From NCBI GenBank assembly GCA_012512855.1, contig JAAZDK010000225.1:1-36457 (forward strand): a DNA stretch of 36,457 bases, in the 5' to 3' direction. The position numbers and the translations under genes were made by a program. Below, in pieces: positions 17,929 to 26,851 of this stretch. Within the stretch, counting starts at the first letter, position 1. Every line of letters starts with the position of its first letter. The stretch comes from Clostridiales bacterium (GTDB taxonomy: Bacteria > Bacillota > Clostridia > Lachnospirales > Lachnospiraceae). Under the pieces are notes generated by a model. The model worked only from the letters and a program-made list of their open reading frames with translations. It did not search any database and was not told the origin of the DNA.

Positions 17929-19019
17929 AGCTTTTTCCTTACCTTTCTAAATACAATACGGTATCTGGTAAAGAAGTCCATGCCCAGTATGGTAAACAGA
18001 ATGATACCCTGCAGTATGCTGGAAACCGACTGGGACAGACCGTAACTGCTTTGCATAACACTGCTGCCCTTCTCCAGAATGGCAAAAAACATGGTCACTA
18101 TAAGAATAATCAAGGGATTCAGTCTGGCAAGCCATGCTACTATTATGGCAGTAAAGCCGACTCCTCCGGCGACCCCGTCACCTAAGGTATGAGCCGCTCC
18201 CGATACCTGAATCATACCGGCCATACCGCATATAGCCCCGCTGATAAACATAGTACGCATGACAATCTTTTTAACATTCATTCCGGCATAGCGGGCGGTA
18301 TTTACGCTTTCACCCACTACACTGATTTCATAGCCCTGCTTTGAATACTTCAGATATATAAACATAACCAATGTCAGTATAAGTGCAATCAGCCAGCCTG
18401 CATGCACTCCGAAAATTAAATCCAGTCTGGCATTTTTGTCAAATGAGGCTATCTTGGGAAAGCCCGATGAGCTGGGATCACGCCAGGGGCCTTCCGTCAG
18501 GTATTTGATCATATATAGAGCTATATAATTAAGCATCAGAGTAAATAAGGTCTCATTGGTGCCAAACTTGGTCTTAAAGTATGCCGGTAACAGTCCCCAT
18601 AAGCCGCCTCCCAGCATTCCTGCCAAAAACATTACAAGCAGCAGCAAATAATGGGGCAAATGAGCCCAGAAGAGGGCAAAATATGTGGCAAAAATCCCTC
18701 CCATTATTATCTGGCCTTCCGCACCTATATTCCAGAATTTCATCTTAAAAGCGGGAGTGATGCCCAAAGACGCTATCAGGAGGGGAATTGCTATCTTTAT
18801 GGTACCGCTTGCTGCAAGCTTGCTTCTCCATGCTCCCTGCAAAATCGACCAATAGATATCTGTCGGATTGTGGCCGATTATAAGAATGAAAGCTCCTCCC
18901 GCAGCTATGGCAATGGCCAGACCCAGCAGAGAAAGGAGGGCCGTCTTTGTATAGCCCAGCTCGGCCTTCTTAACTACACGCATCAGAGGTTCTTTTATGC
19001 TATGTGCATTGTCCTTCAT
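17925..19019 (-). CDS. ABC transporter permease, purine nucleoside (BMP-associated) type
   Basis: 364 aa multi-TM; FKMKFWNIGAEGQIIMGGIFATYFAL, YEISVVGESVNTARYAGMNVKKIVMRTM; overlaps its neighbours by a few bp. Confidence 0.92.
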   Translation of the reverse strand: MKDNAHSIKEPLMRVVKKAELGYTKTALLSLLGLAIAIAAGGAFILIIGHNPTDIYWSILQGAWRSKLAASGTIKIAIPLLIASLGITPAFKMKFWNIGAEGQIIMGGIFATYFALFWAHLPHYLLLLVMFLAGMLGGGLWGLLPAYFKTKFGTNETLFTLMLNYIALYMIKYLTEGPWRDPSSSGFPKIASFDKNARLDLIFGVHAGWLIALILTLVMFIYLKYSKQGYEISVVGESVNTARYAGMNVKKIVMRTMFISGAICGMAGMIQVSGAAHTLGDGVAGGVGFTAIIVAWLARLNPLIILIVTMFFAILEKGSSVMQSSYGLSQSVSSILQGIILFTILGMDFFTRYRIVFRKVRKKL

Positions 19020-20560
19020 TAGTTATTTCCCCCTTCCTGCAGGTCAGGTCTGTCACTAGCTGCGCCGGTCATCAAAAGCCCCAGCTCTTCCTTGCTGACC
19101 TCTTTTGCATTCACTATACCGGTAATTCGGCCATGGCACAGAACCATTATGCGATCGCATAGCTCCAGCAAAACGTCCAGATCCTCACCGATGAACAGGA
19201 TGGCGACACCCTTTTTCTTCTGTTCATTCAGCATATCGTATATGGTATAGGATGAATTTATATCAAGTCCTCTCACAGGATATGCAGTAATGAGTACATT
19301 AGGGTCAGATTCGATCTCCCTGCCTAAAAGTACCTTTTGCACATTTCCACCCGAAAGCTTCCTGACAGGGGCATCAACACTCGGGGTTGCTATATCAAGC
19401 TGCTCAACAAGCCTTCTTGCCAGAGCCCTCGCTTCCTTTTTTCTAACAAAGGGGCCTTTGCCCTGATAATATTTTTTCAGCAGCAGATTATCAACAAGGC
19501 TCAGGGAAGCGGCCAGCCCCATACCCAGACGATCCTCAGGAATAAAGCTCATACTGATGCCAAGATTGATTATTTCCTTAGGAGATTTGCCAATCAGATT
19601 TTCCTTATTATACAGTATTGCCCCCTTCTTTACAGGCATCAAACCGGCTATAGCTTCACACAGCTCCTTCTGGCCGCTGCCGGCCACACCTGCCACTCCC
19701 AAGATCTCGCCCTTTTTAAGATTAAAGGAAATATCCCTGATGGTTTCAAAGCCCTCCTCATCCGCCACTGTAAGATGATGTACCTCCAGCAGGCTTTCGT
19801 CATATTCCGGCTCAGGACGGTATATGGAAAGCTCAACCGATCTTCCCACCATAAGCTCGGTTAGCTCCTTAATGTTTGTTTCGGCAGTATTGACAGTGGC
19901 AACGCTTTGCCCCTTACGCAAAATAGTTACCCGGTCACTGATTTCCATAACCTCATTCAGCTTGTGGGTAATGATAATTATGGCGCAGCCCTCCTGCTTC
20001 ATCCTCCTGAGGATATCAAAAAGCCTCCTTGTTTCCTGGGGTGTTAATACCGCTGTCGGCTCATCGAGTATCAGAATATTGGCATTACGGTAAAGCACCT
20101 TGAGTATCTCTACCGTCTGCTTCTCACTGACGGACATATCGTGTACCTTTTTTAAGGGATCTATCTCCAGACCAAAACGCCTGGAAATGCTTCTGATTTT
20201 TTCTGCCCTGGATTTTTTAAGGAAAAGCCCCTTTTCCTTTGAGCCCATAATTATATTGTCGGCTGCCGTCAGGGATTCCACCAGCTTGAAATGCTGATGA
20301 ATCATGCCAATTCCCAATTTGATGGCTGCCTTGGGTGAATTGATTACAACACTTTTGCCGTTAATAAAAATAGAACCGCTGTCCGGCTTATATATGCCCG
20401 ACAGCATGTTCATCAGGGTAGTTTTTCCCGAACCGTTTTCGCCAAGCAGGGCGAGAATTTCACCCTGCCTGACGGATAAATCTATACCGGCATTAGCCAC
20501 TACCGGGCCAAAGCTTTTGGTAATCTGCTTCAGTTCGATTGCCATTACATCATTATTCAT
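19019..20560 (-). CDS. ABC transporter ATP-binding protein, two NBDs, purine nucleoside type
   Basis: 513 aa; Walker A GENGSGKTT; VSEKQTVEILKVLYRNANILILDEPTAVLTPQE; second NBD GVAGSGQKEL...LSGGNVQKVLLGREIE. Confidence 0.95.
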   Translation of the reverse strand: MNNDVMAIELKQITKSFGPVVANAGIDLSVRQGEILALLGENGSGKTTLMNMLSGIYKPDSGSIFINGKSVVINSPKAAIKLGIGMIHQHFKLVESLTAADNIIMGSKEKGLFLKKSRAEKIRSISRRFGLEIDPLKKVHDMSVSEKQTVEILKVLYRNANILILDEPTAVLTPQETRRLFDILRRMKQEGCAIIIITHKLNEVMEISDRVTILRKGQSVATVNTAETNIKELTELMVGRSVELSIYRPEPEYDESLLEVHHLTVADEEGFETIRDISFNLKKGEILGVAGVAGSGQKELCEAIAGLMPVKKGAILYNKENLIGKSPKEIINLGISMSFIPEDRLGMGLAASLSLVDNLLLKKYYQGKGPFVRKKEARALARRLVEQLDIATPSVDAPVRKLSGGNVQKVLLGREIESDPNVLITAYPVRGLDINSSYTIYDMLNEQKKKGVAILFIGEDLDVLLELCDRIMVLCHGRITGIVNAKEVSKEELGLLMTGAASDRPDLQEGGNN

Positions 20561-20632
20561 AGCTACCTCATATGTAATTAATCTCTGATAATTGCCGGGT
20601 AAAATCTAACATCGGTTATCATAATATTTCTG

Positions 20633-21766
20633 TTATTCAGCTACTACATTTCTGTAATACCAGTTCATCTTTCCACCGGTTATATCAGAATCGGAGAGGA
20701 ACTCGCCCTCCTTGCAGATCTGGTTGCCTTCGTTGTCAAAGATATCGCCTTCAAACACCTTATAGCCATCCAGTATCCTCTTTCTTGCAGCCTCAATTGC
20801 CTCAGCCGTTCCATCGGCGCAATTTTCAGACAGAGGGGAGATATCAACAAGGCCATCCCCCATACCGCCAAAGTAATTCTCATTTGTCCAGTTTCCTTCA
20901 ATAACGGCCTTTACAGCTGCTGTATAGTAAGCGCCCCATTTCCATATGGGAGCTGTCAGATGTGCCTTCGGTGCATCCTTGGTCATGTCGGAGTTATAGC
21001 CGCAGCCCCATACTCCTCTTTCCTCTGCTGCCAGCTGAGGTGCTGTTGTGTCGGCATGCTGGGCGATTACATCACAGCCCATATCAAGAAGAGCCTCTGC
21101 TGCCTGCTTCTCAAGTGTGGGATCAAACCAGGTGTTGGTTACCTTTACATATACCTTTGCATCAGGATTTACAGATTCAATTCCCATTGCAAATGCGTTA
21201 ATTCCACCGGTAACCTCGGCATTGTCCTTGCCCATGGCGGCAACATAACCGATTTTATTGCTCTTAGTTTTCAGACCTGCTGCAATACCTGCAAGATAAC
21301 GGGCCTGATAGATCCTTCCGAAATAATTGTTGAAATTCTTGTCATTACTCTTGTAGCCTGAGCAGTGGGAGAAGATTATATCAGGATGCTCCTCCGCCAT
21401 TTCAGCCATCATGTCCATATAGCCCCAGCTGGTACCAAATATAATATGGGCACCCTCTTCAACGCATTCCTCAAGGGCTGTCTTTATTGCAACCGCATCC
21501 GTATCATCCACATTGTTTTTGCGGATAATCTGATTATCGGCAAGTCCCAGCTCCTTCTGCATGGCTATAATGCCCTGATCATGAGCATATGTATAACCGG
21601 CTCCGTCTGCAGGATTACCGATATGAATTACAGCAACCTTAATTTTGTCCTTGGATATGCCGGCCGACGCACCGCCGCTTTCCTTGCTGTCATCCGTCTT
21701 TTTGCAGGCTGTCATAGATGCAGCCATGGCAACTATAAGCAGTAACGTTACTAACCTCTTCAGCAT
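20633..21766 (-). CDS. BMP family ABC transporter substrate-binding lipoprotein
   Basis: 377 aa; signal MLKRLVTLLLIVAMAASMTACKK; IKVAVIHIGNPADGAGYTYAHDQGI, GTSWGYMDMM, GRIYQARYLAGIAAGLKTKSNKIGYVAA. Confidence 0.93.
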   Translation of the reverse strand: MLKRLVTLLLIVAMAASMTACKKTDDSKESGGASAGISKDKIKVAVIHIGNPADGAGYTYAHDQGIIAMQKELGLADNQIIRKNNVDDTDAVAIKTALEECVEEGAHIIFGTSWGYMDMMAEMAEEHPDIIFSHCSGYKSNDKNFNNYFGRIYQARYLAGIAAGLKTKSNKIGYVAAMGKDNAEVTGGINAFAMGIESVNPDAKVYVKVTNTWFDPTLEKQAAEALLDMGCDVIAQHADTTAPQLAAEERGVWGCGYNSDMTKDAPKAHLTAPIWKWGAYYTAAVKAVIEGNWTNENYFGGMGDGLVDISPLSENCADGTAEAIEAARKRILDGYKVFEGDIFDNEGNQICKEGEFLSDSDITGGKMNWYYRNVVAE

Positions 21767-21845
21767 TGCAATATTTCCTCCTTAAATAAAAAATGTTTTG
21801 GTAATATTGTTTTAAAGCTTTTATATACAAGGCTGTGCAGCCTTA

Positions 21846-22427
21846 TCAGTCCTGTCTGCGAAATATTATTCCATTTATCTCATCCATGGACTCGATTATC
21901 GCCAATGATTCGACACGAAGTCCTTTTTGCCTCAGGAGCTTTCCTCCCTCCTGGAATGCCTTCTCTATTACAATCCCTGCACCAACCAAAGTGGCATCTG
22001 CATCCTCGACCAGCTTGGACAAGCCTAAAAGCGCATTGCCGTTGGCCAGAAAATCATCAATTATAAGCACCTTGTCCTCCGGCCCCAGAAAATCCTTAGA
22101 AACCATTATCTCATACTCACGACCGTGAGTGAAGGATTCCACCTTGGCTGTATATACATCACCGGCTATATTTTTCGTCTTGCTCTTTTTGGCAAAAACC
22201 ACTGGTACCTTAAAATATCGAGCAGCTATACAGGCTATGCCAATTCCTGAGGCTTCTATGGTCAATATCTTACTTACCTCACAATCGGCAAATCTTCTTT
22301 TAAACTCTAATCCCAGCTCTTCAAACAGGTCTATATCCATCTGATGGTTCAAAAAGCTGTCGACCTTCAATATATTGCCTGCCCTTACCTTGCCGTCCCT
22401 TCTGATTCTGTCCTCCAATAGCTTCAT
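21846..22427 (-). CDS. xpt: Xanthine phosphoribosyltransferase
   Basis: 193 aa; MKLLEDRIRRDGKVRAGNILKVDSFLNHQMDIDL...LTIEASGIGIACIAARYFKVPVVFAKKSK...VLIIDDFLANGNALLGL. Confidence 0.96.
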   Translation of the reverse strand: MKLLEDRIRRDGKVRAGNILKVDSFLNHQMDIDLFEELGLEFKRRFADCEVSKILTIEASGIGIACIAARYFKVPVVFAKKSKTKNIAGDVYTAKVESFTHGREYEIMVSKDFLGPEDKVLIIDDFLANGNALLGLSKLVEDADATLVGAGIVIEKAFQEGGKLLRQKGLRVESLAIIESMDEINGIIFRRQD

Positions 22428-22625
22428 AATGCACTCAACGCCTTCCTTAACTGCTGATCATATATCAGTTTATATCCGAACCTCTTACAATAAAAATCCA
22501 TATAGTTATCTTATACTTAGCAATTTCATTTTACAATTTAATATAATTAATAAGAAACATAACTATATCTAATAAAATGGTTGTAATTAATTCCATTCTC
22601 CCCCAATTGTGGAGAACTGACAGGC

Positions 22626-22690
22626 AATCAGCCTCCTGTCCCGTACAGGCCTGCGCTATAAACGGATTCTTATTAAGCTTCCGGCTGATT
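22626..22690 (+). promoter_or_regulatory. Structured leader segment upstream of the amine oxidase gene
   Basis: AATCAGCC (22626-22633) / GGCTGATT (22683-22690) enclosing CCTGT cccgt ACAGG (22635-22649); followed by TTTGTTATATT. Confidence 0.4.
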
Positions 22691-22752
22691 TTGTTATATT
22701 ATGATCTCGGCGCTAATATATTTCTACTGTAATAATAAATAGGAGCAAAATC

Positions 22753-24435
22753 ATGCAATCTTCTTTGAACCTTGTCAACAATCCAACTGATGAGCAGAGG
22801 CGCAGGATGCTGAAGGAGACCTGCGAGAATGCCGGCAGGCCGGAGGATTATGATTACATCCTTCAATATTTAAGCCCGCCTCCTGAAATTACCAGCATTG
22901 TACCGGCAGGGGCCCTTAAGGGGGTAAAAATAGGCATAGTTGGCGGAGGACTGGCCGGTTTGGCTTCTGCCTACGAATTGCGCAAGCTTGGTGCCGATAT
23001 CACTATTATGGAGGCAAATACTGACAGAATCGGCGGTAGAGTATACACCTACTACTATGATGCAAATGGTCAGTATTACGGGGAATATGGCGCATACAGA
23101 ATTCCGGTTTCCCATGAAACGACCTGGTTTTATATCAATATTTTCGGATTGGACACCACATCCTTAACTCCCCCGAAACGCAACAATTTTTATTACGTCC
23201 ATAATGTCCGGATAAGGGTTACTGATTCTATAGAGCAATATATCTATCCCAAATATAATCTTACCTCCGAAGAGCAAAATACTCCCTGGAGAGCTCTTAA
23301 GGAATATGCCGATACATACCGTTTTCTGCAGCTGACAGCTGAGGAACGCTCCCAGCTTATACGTATCCTGCCTGAATACTCTCCGGAATTTCTTTCCTTA
23401 ACTGAAATCAGTCTCAGGCAAAATTACGAAATGCTTGGCTTAAGCCAGGGGGCAATAGAACTGATATCCGGTCTTGACCCGGCAGCAGGTGCCCTGCTTA
23501 ATGTAAGCTATGCCGATATTGCCTCTGATGATTACAGCTTTGATTTTGTAAATATATTTGGAATCCAGGGGGGGATGGTAAAACTTCCACTAGCCTTCTT
23601 TGACTCATTTAAATCAAAAAATCCAAAGGGATACGGCAGCCTGTCCCAGTCCCAGATAGGCAGCGTATCCTACAAGGCCGGCCATATAGTAACAGGCATA
23701 TATCTGTCGGATTATAAAAACAAGATAGTGCTAAAATACAGGAACAGGATTGACGGCAATGATGCAGCCGATATTTTTGATTATGTAATATGCACAATAC
23801 CTCTGACCGCCCTGAGAACCGTTGATATAAGGCCCCGTTTTACAAACTCCAAGATACAGGCGATCATGGAGCAGTATTATACGGACGCAATGAAGGTCTC
23901 ATTCTTCTGCAACAGACGCTTTTGGGAGCGAAATACCGATTATGGCAATATAATCGGCGGAATATCCTTTACGGATTTGCCGATTCAGTCTATCTTATAT
24001 CCGCCCGATCATAACAGCTACCTGCCGGAAGCCAGCTGCACCAGCGAGGAGCCCGGAGTTCTTACAGCCTCCTATACCCTGGCTCATAATTCAGTCCGGC
24101 TCGGCGGAATGTACGACAATCTAAGATACGAGACAATAAGGCAGAATGTTGAGGAGGTTCATGGTCTGCCCAGGGGATTCTTAAGCTCCTTTGTTCAATA
24201 TCACAAGGCTGTTCACTGGAATGCCGAGCCCTTGTACCGGGGCGCTTTTAGTCTTGATTTGCCCGGACAGAAGAAGCTTTTTTCATATGAGCTGCAGCAG
24301 CCTGAATATAACGGCAGATTATATCTGGCGGGTGAGCATGTGTCTGCCAAGCACGGCTGGATGCAGGGAGCCCTGTACAGCGCTAAAGACACAGCCAACA
24401 GGCTGGCAATGCATTTTTTCAGCAAATATGTGTAA
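22753..24435 (+). CDS. Flavin monoamine oxidase family protein (FAD-dependent)
   Basis: 560 aa; dinucleotide-binding motif KIGIVGGGLAGLASAYELRKLGADITIMEANTDRIGGRVYTY; C-terminal GRLYLAGEHVSAKHGWMQGALYSAKDTANRL; RBS AGGAG upstream. Confidence 0.92.
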   Translation: MQSSLNLVNNPTDEQRRRMLKETCENAGRPEDYDYILQYLSPPPEITSIVPAGALKGVKIGIVGGGLAGLASAYELRKLGADITIMEANTDRIGGRVYTYYYDANGQYYGEYGAYRIPVSHETTWFYINIFGLDTTSLTPPKRNNFYYVHNVRIRVTDSIEQYIYPKYNLTSEEQNTPWRALKEYADTYRFLQLTAEERSQLIRILPEYSPEFLSLTEISLRQNYEMLGLSQGAIELISGLDPAAGALLNVSYADIASDDYSFDFVNIFGIQGGMVKLPLAFFDSFKSKNPKGYGSLSQSQIGSVSYKAGHIVTGIYLSDYKNKIVLKYRNRIDGNDAADIFDYVICTIPLTALRTVDIRPRFTNSKIQAIMEQYYTDAMKVSFFCNRRFWERNTDYGNIIGGISFTDLPIQSILYPPDHNSYLPEASCTSEEPGVLTASYTLAHNSVRLGGMYDNLRYETIRQNVEEVHGLPRGFLSSFVQYHKAVHWNAEPLYRGAFSLDLPGQKKLFSYELQQPEYNGRLYLAGEHVSAKHGWMQGALYSAKDTANRLAMHFFSKYV

Positions 24436-24546
24436 TAAAGCGTTACTTAGGGACCTTGTGACTGAGGTAGCATGGCAAAGGTAGGGTGACAGAGGAAATC
24501 GCTACTGAAACTTATAATCCACAGTGTCACAGGAGGTGGAAGCTGT

Positions 24547-25389
24547 CTATAAGGGCATATACATCTCATACTGGGCCAGCTCATTTCTTGCAAAGCCCAT
24601 TTTTCTGACAAAGCCCTCAAGCGCAGCATTATTTGGAAAGCTGATATGCAAAGCTTCCAGCTTCAGGCTGCCCACCGCATGGGAAAGAAGGCTGCTTGCC
24701 AAGCCCTGGTGGCGGAAGAGAGGCCTTGTATACAGGAAATATATTTTTCCTGACTGCGCAATGCATAAAGCAGCCACAAGAGCATCTTCCTGATATATTC
24801 CATAGTTTTTAACACCACTTACCCCTTTTGCATAATCAATTCCATTCTGCCAGTTAATGTGGGTATCTATGCCTGCAGCAAGCTCTGTTATCTGTTCCCA
24901 GTCAAGCTCTTTAACCTCATGCCGGCAGTCATTAAAGATATCTGAGGCTGGTTTTAAATTAAAATATTGCAAATCATATATCTTTTGATAGCCAAGCTTT
25001 TTATAAAATTTTATAGCCCTGTCATTGCCTACTATTACCTCAAGAAACAGCTGCCTGCAGCCTAAGTCCATCGCCAGCTGACGATGAAGCTCAAATAGAG
25101 CCTTGCTGACCCCAAGGCCACGGTATTCCGGAACTACACTAAGCGCTCCGCAACGCAGTGTCAGGGTGCCCTCGTAGTTTTTCAAGCCGCTAAAAATAAT
25201 TCCAACAGGCTTTTCATCATCCAGTGCAATAAATGAATAATCCAGCCTGTTGCCCTCTCTTTCAAAAAAGGCAGAGTAAAAATGCTCCCAGCCAATTGTC
25301 GTTTTGATAATATAATCTGCAAATCCTGCCTGAAAGGCCTCATAAACCAAATGTAAATCCACTTCACTGCATTTTTTATAGCTAATCAT
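24547..25389 (-). CDS. GNAT N-acetyltransferase, probably two GNAT-like halves
   Basis: 280 aa; first half LSVVPEYRGLGVSKALFELHRQLAMDLGCRQLFLEVIVGNDRAIKFYKKLGYQK; second half RPLFRHQGLASSLLSHAV...NNAALEGFVRKMGF. Confidence 0.88.
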   Translation of the reverse strand: MISYKKCSEVDLHLVYEAFQAGFADYIIKTTIGWEHFYSAFFEREGNRLDYSFIALDDEKPVGIIFSGLKNYEGTLTLRCGALSVVPEYRGLGVSKALFELHRQLAMDLGCRQLFLEVIVGNDRAIKFYKKLGYQKIYDLQYFNLKPASDIFNDCRHEVKELDWEQITELAAGIDTHINWQNGIDYAKGVSGVKNYGIYQEDALVAALCIAQSGKIYFLYTRPLFRHQGLASSLLSHAVGSLKLEALHISFPNNAALEGFVRKMGFARNELAQYEMYMPL

Positions 25390-25578
25390 GTTCTGCTCCT
25401 TCCTGAGACTAAAATCTCAGTTATATTGTTGTCATTGCTTCAATCAGTTAACCTTGTGATAATACGGATGAGCTTTGCTCTGTCTGCTTTACTGGATGAA
25501 CTTCTTCATCTGAACCGGATTGCCTGCCGAAAGCAATCACAATAAATAGATTGCTTATGCAACAGGCCGCTAATAAAA

Positions 25579-25616
25579 AGCATGCTCCATGTAATAATAT
25601 CACATAAAGAGCATGC
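25579..25616 (-). terminator. Intrinsic terminator-like hairpin
   Basis: GCATGCTC (25580-25587) / GAGCATGC (25609-25616); minus-strand tail TTTTTA. Confidence 0.5.
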
Positions 25617-25650
25617 CTTCCATAAAAACATATTACCGGCAGAGCCTTAA

Positions 25651-25682
25651 TAAGGCTGCCCTGAAGCCTCAAGGCAGCCTGT
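25651..25682 (-). terminator. GC-rich hairpin immediately downstream of the PKTG protein gene
   Basis: AGGCTGCC ... GGCAGCCT inverted repeat; short T-containing tail on the minus strand. Confidence 0.55.
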
Positions 25683-25720
25683 TATGTATCTTATTTTTAT
25701 GCTTAATTTTTAAAGCTTAG

Positions 25721-26350
25721 TTATTTCTGCTTTCTTCTAAGTGCTACAGCACCGGATGCAAGAAGAGCAGCACCAAGGCCATATACAACTCCTAATCCTA
25801 CAACACCGGTCTTAGGTGCAGCAGCGGGAGCCTCATTTGCAGCTTCCTCTACAGGAGCAGCTTCTTCTGCAGGAGCAGCATCATCAGCAGATGCCTTGCC
25901 ATGTGTAAGAAGGATATTGCCTGCCTCATCCTTGAAATCCATCTGGGTAACTGTAACATCACCATTCTGGTTGTTTACGAACACAACAACTTCACACCAC
26001 TGTGAACCTAATGTACCATCCATAGGGAAGTTAACAACCAATTTTCCATCCAGGGTCTGTCCCGGATAATCTGTAGGCGCCCAGCCACCATCATTGGAGT
26101 TATAAACAAGCTGAAGATCGAACGTAGCATTTCCTTCAAATGTAATGTCAACAGATTTTACCTTTGTAGCTACATCAGCGTTTGAAATAAACTCGCCGCC
26201 ACCGATCAGCTTAACCCAGCAATCATAATTGTCGTCGGGGAAGCTGAAAGGCAATTTGTTGGAGGGATCCTTAGCAAATGCTGTTCCCACCATGGTGGAC
26301 AGAACAAATACCATTGCAATAAAACCAACTAATACCTTCCTTAACTTCAT
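25721..26350 (-). CDS. Secreted, probably cell-wall-sorted protein with C-terminal PKTG / TM / positive tail
   Basis: Signal peptide MKLRKVLVGFIAMVFVLSTMVGTAFA from the ATG at 26350 (RBS GGAGG; ORF track start 26455 is upstream); Ala/Glu/Pro linker; APKTGVVGLGVVYGLGAALLASGAVALRRKQK. Confidence 0.85.
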   Translation of the reverse strand: MKLRKVLVGFIAMVFVLSTMVGTAFAKDPSNKLPFSFPDDNYDCWVKLIGGGEFISNADVATKVKSVDITFEGNATFDLQLVYNSNDGGWAPTDYPGQTLDGKLVVNFPMDGTLGSQWCEVVVFVNNQNGDVTVTQMDFKDEAGNILLTHGKASADDAAPAEEAAPVEEAANEAPAAAPKTGVVGLGVVYGLGAALLASGAVALRRKQK

Positions 26351-26614
26351 TTCATTATCCTCCTTAAAAAATACTGATAGTATTTCTAGCAACTTAAATT
26401 CTAGCATTATAAAATATGCTTGTATATGCCAATAATTCATAAATTTAGAAAACAAAATTTATGCAACTCTCAAAATACTTATAAATTTTTAAGTGGATTC
26501 TACAACATATGTGACAAATCACTATTATATGTGCCGTTATACAGCTTTAATTATATTATAACCTGCATTTTTTTGGCAACTCCACCTGACAAAGAATAGT
26601 AATGCTCTTTATAT

Positions 26615-26743
26615 TTGATTGGAAAAGGGATTATATTAGGCGAAGCAGATAAGGCGGCTGCTATTGATGACACCAGATATATGCCAGATGAAAGCTATAT
26701 TGGAATAAGGGAGAGAATCAATAGTGGTCTTCCTCTGCCATAA
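26615..26743 (+). pseudogene. Orphan 42-codon reading frame (gene remnant or small protein)
   Basis: TTG-initiated frame (M)IGKGIILGEADKAAAIDDTRYMPDESYIGIRERINSGLPLP, then stop; followed by a terminator-like hairpin. In-frame stops just upstream. Confidence 0.35.
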
Positions 26744-26767
26744 GAAATTTTTAGCTTATGGTATTTT
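26738..26767 (+). terminator. Intrinsic terminator
   Basis: CCATAAG aaatttttag CTTATGG followed by TATTTTTATAT. Confidence 0.6.
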
Positions 26768-26851
26768 TATATATAATCTCTTCTTCTTATTGGCATAATA
26801 ATAAAAATAAGTTTACTCAGACAAGCAAATATGCCGATAAGGAGTGTCAAT

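Noticed and set aside
22428-22700. Purine riboswitch upstream of xpt
   Set aside because: Looked for the conserved aptamer core on the minus strand and did not see it; needs a covariance-model search to be certain.
25448-25672. 74-aa minus ORF
   Set aside because: Consists largely of the hairpin series in the intergenic region; no RBS or family support.
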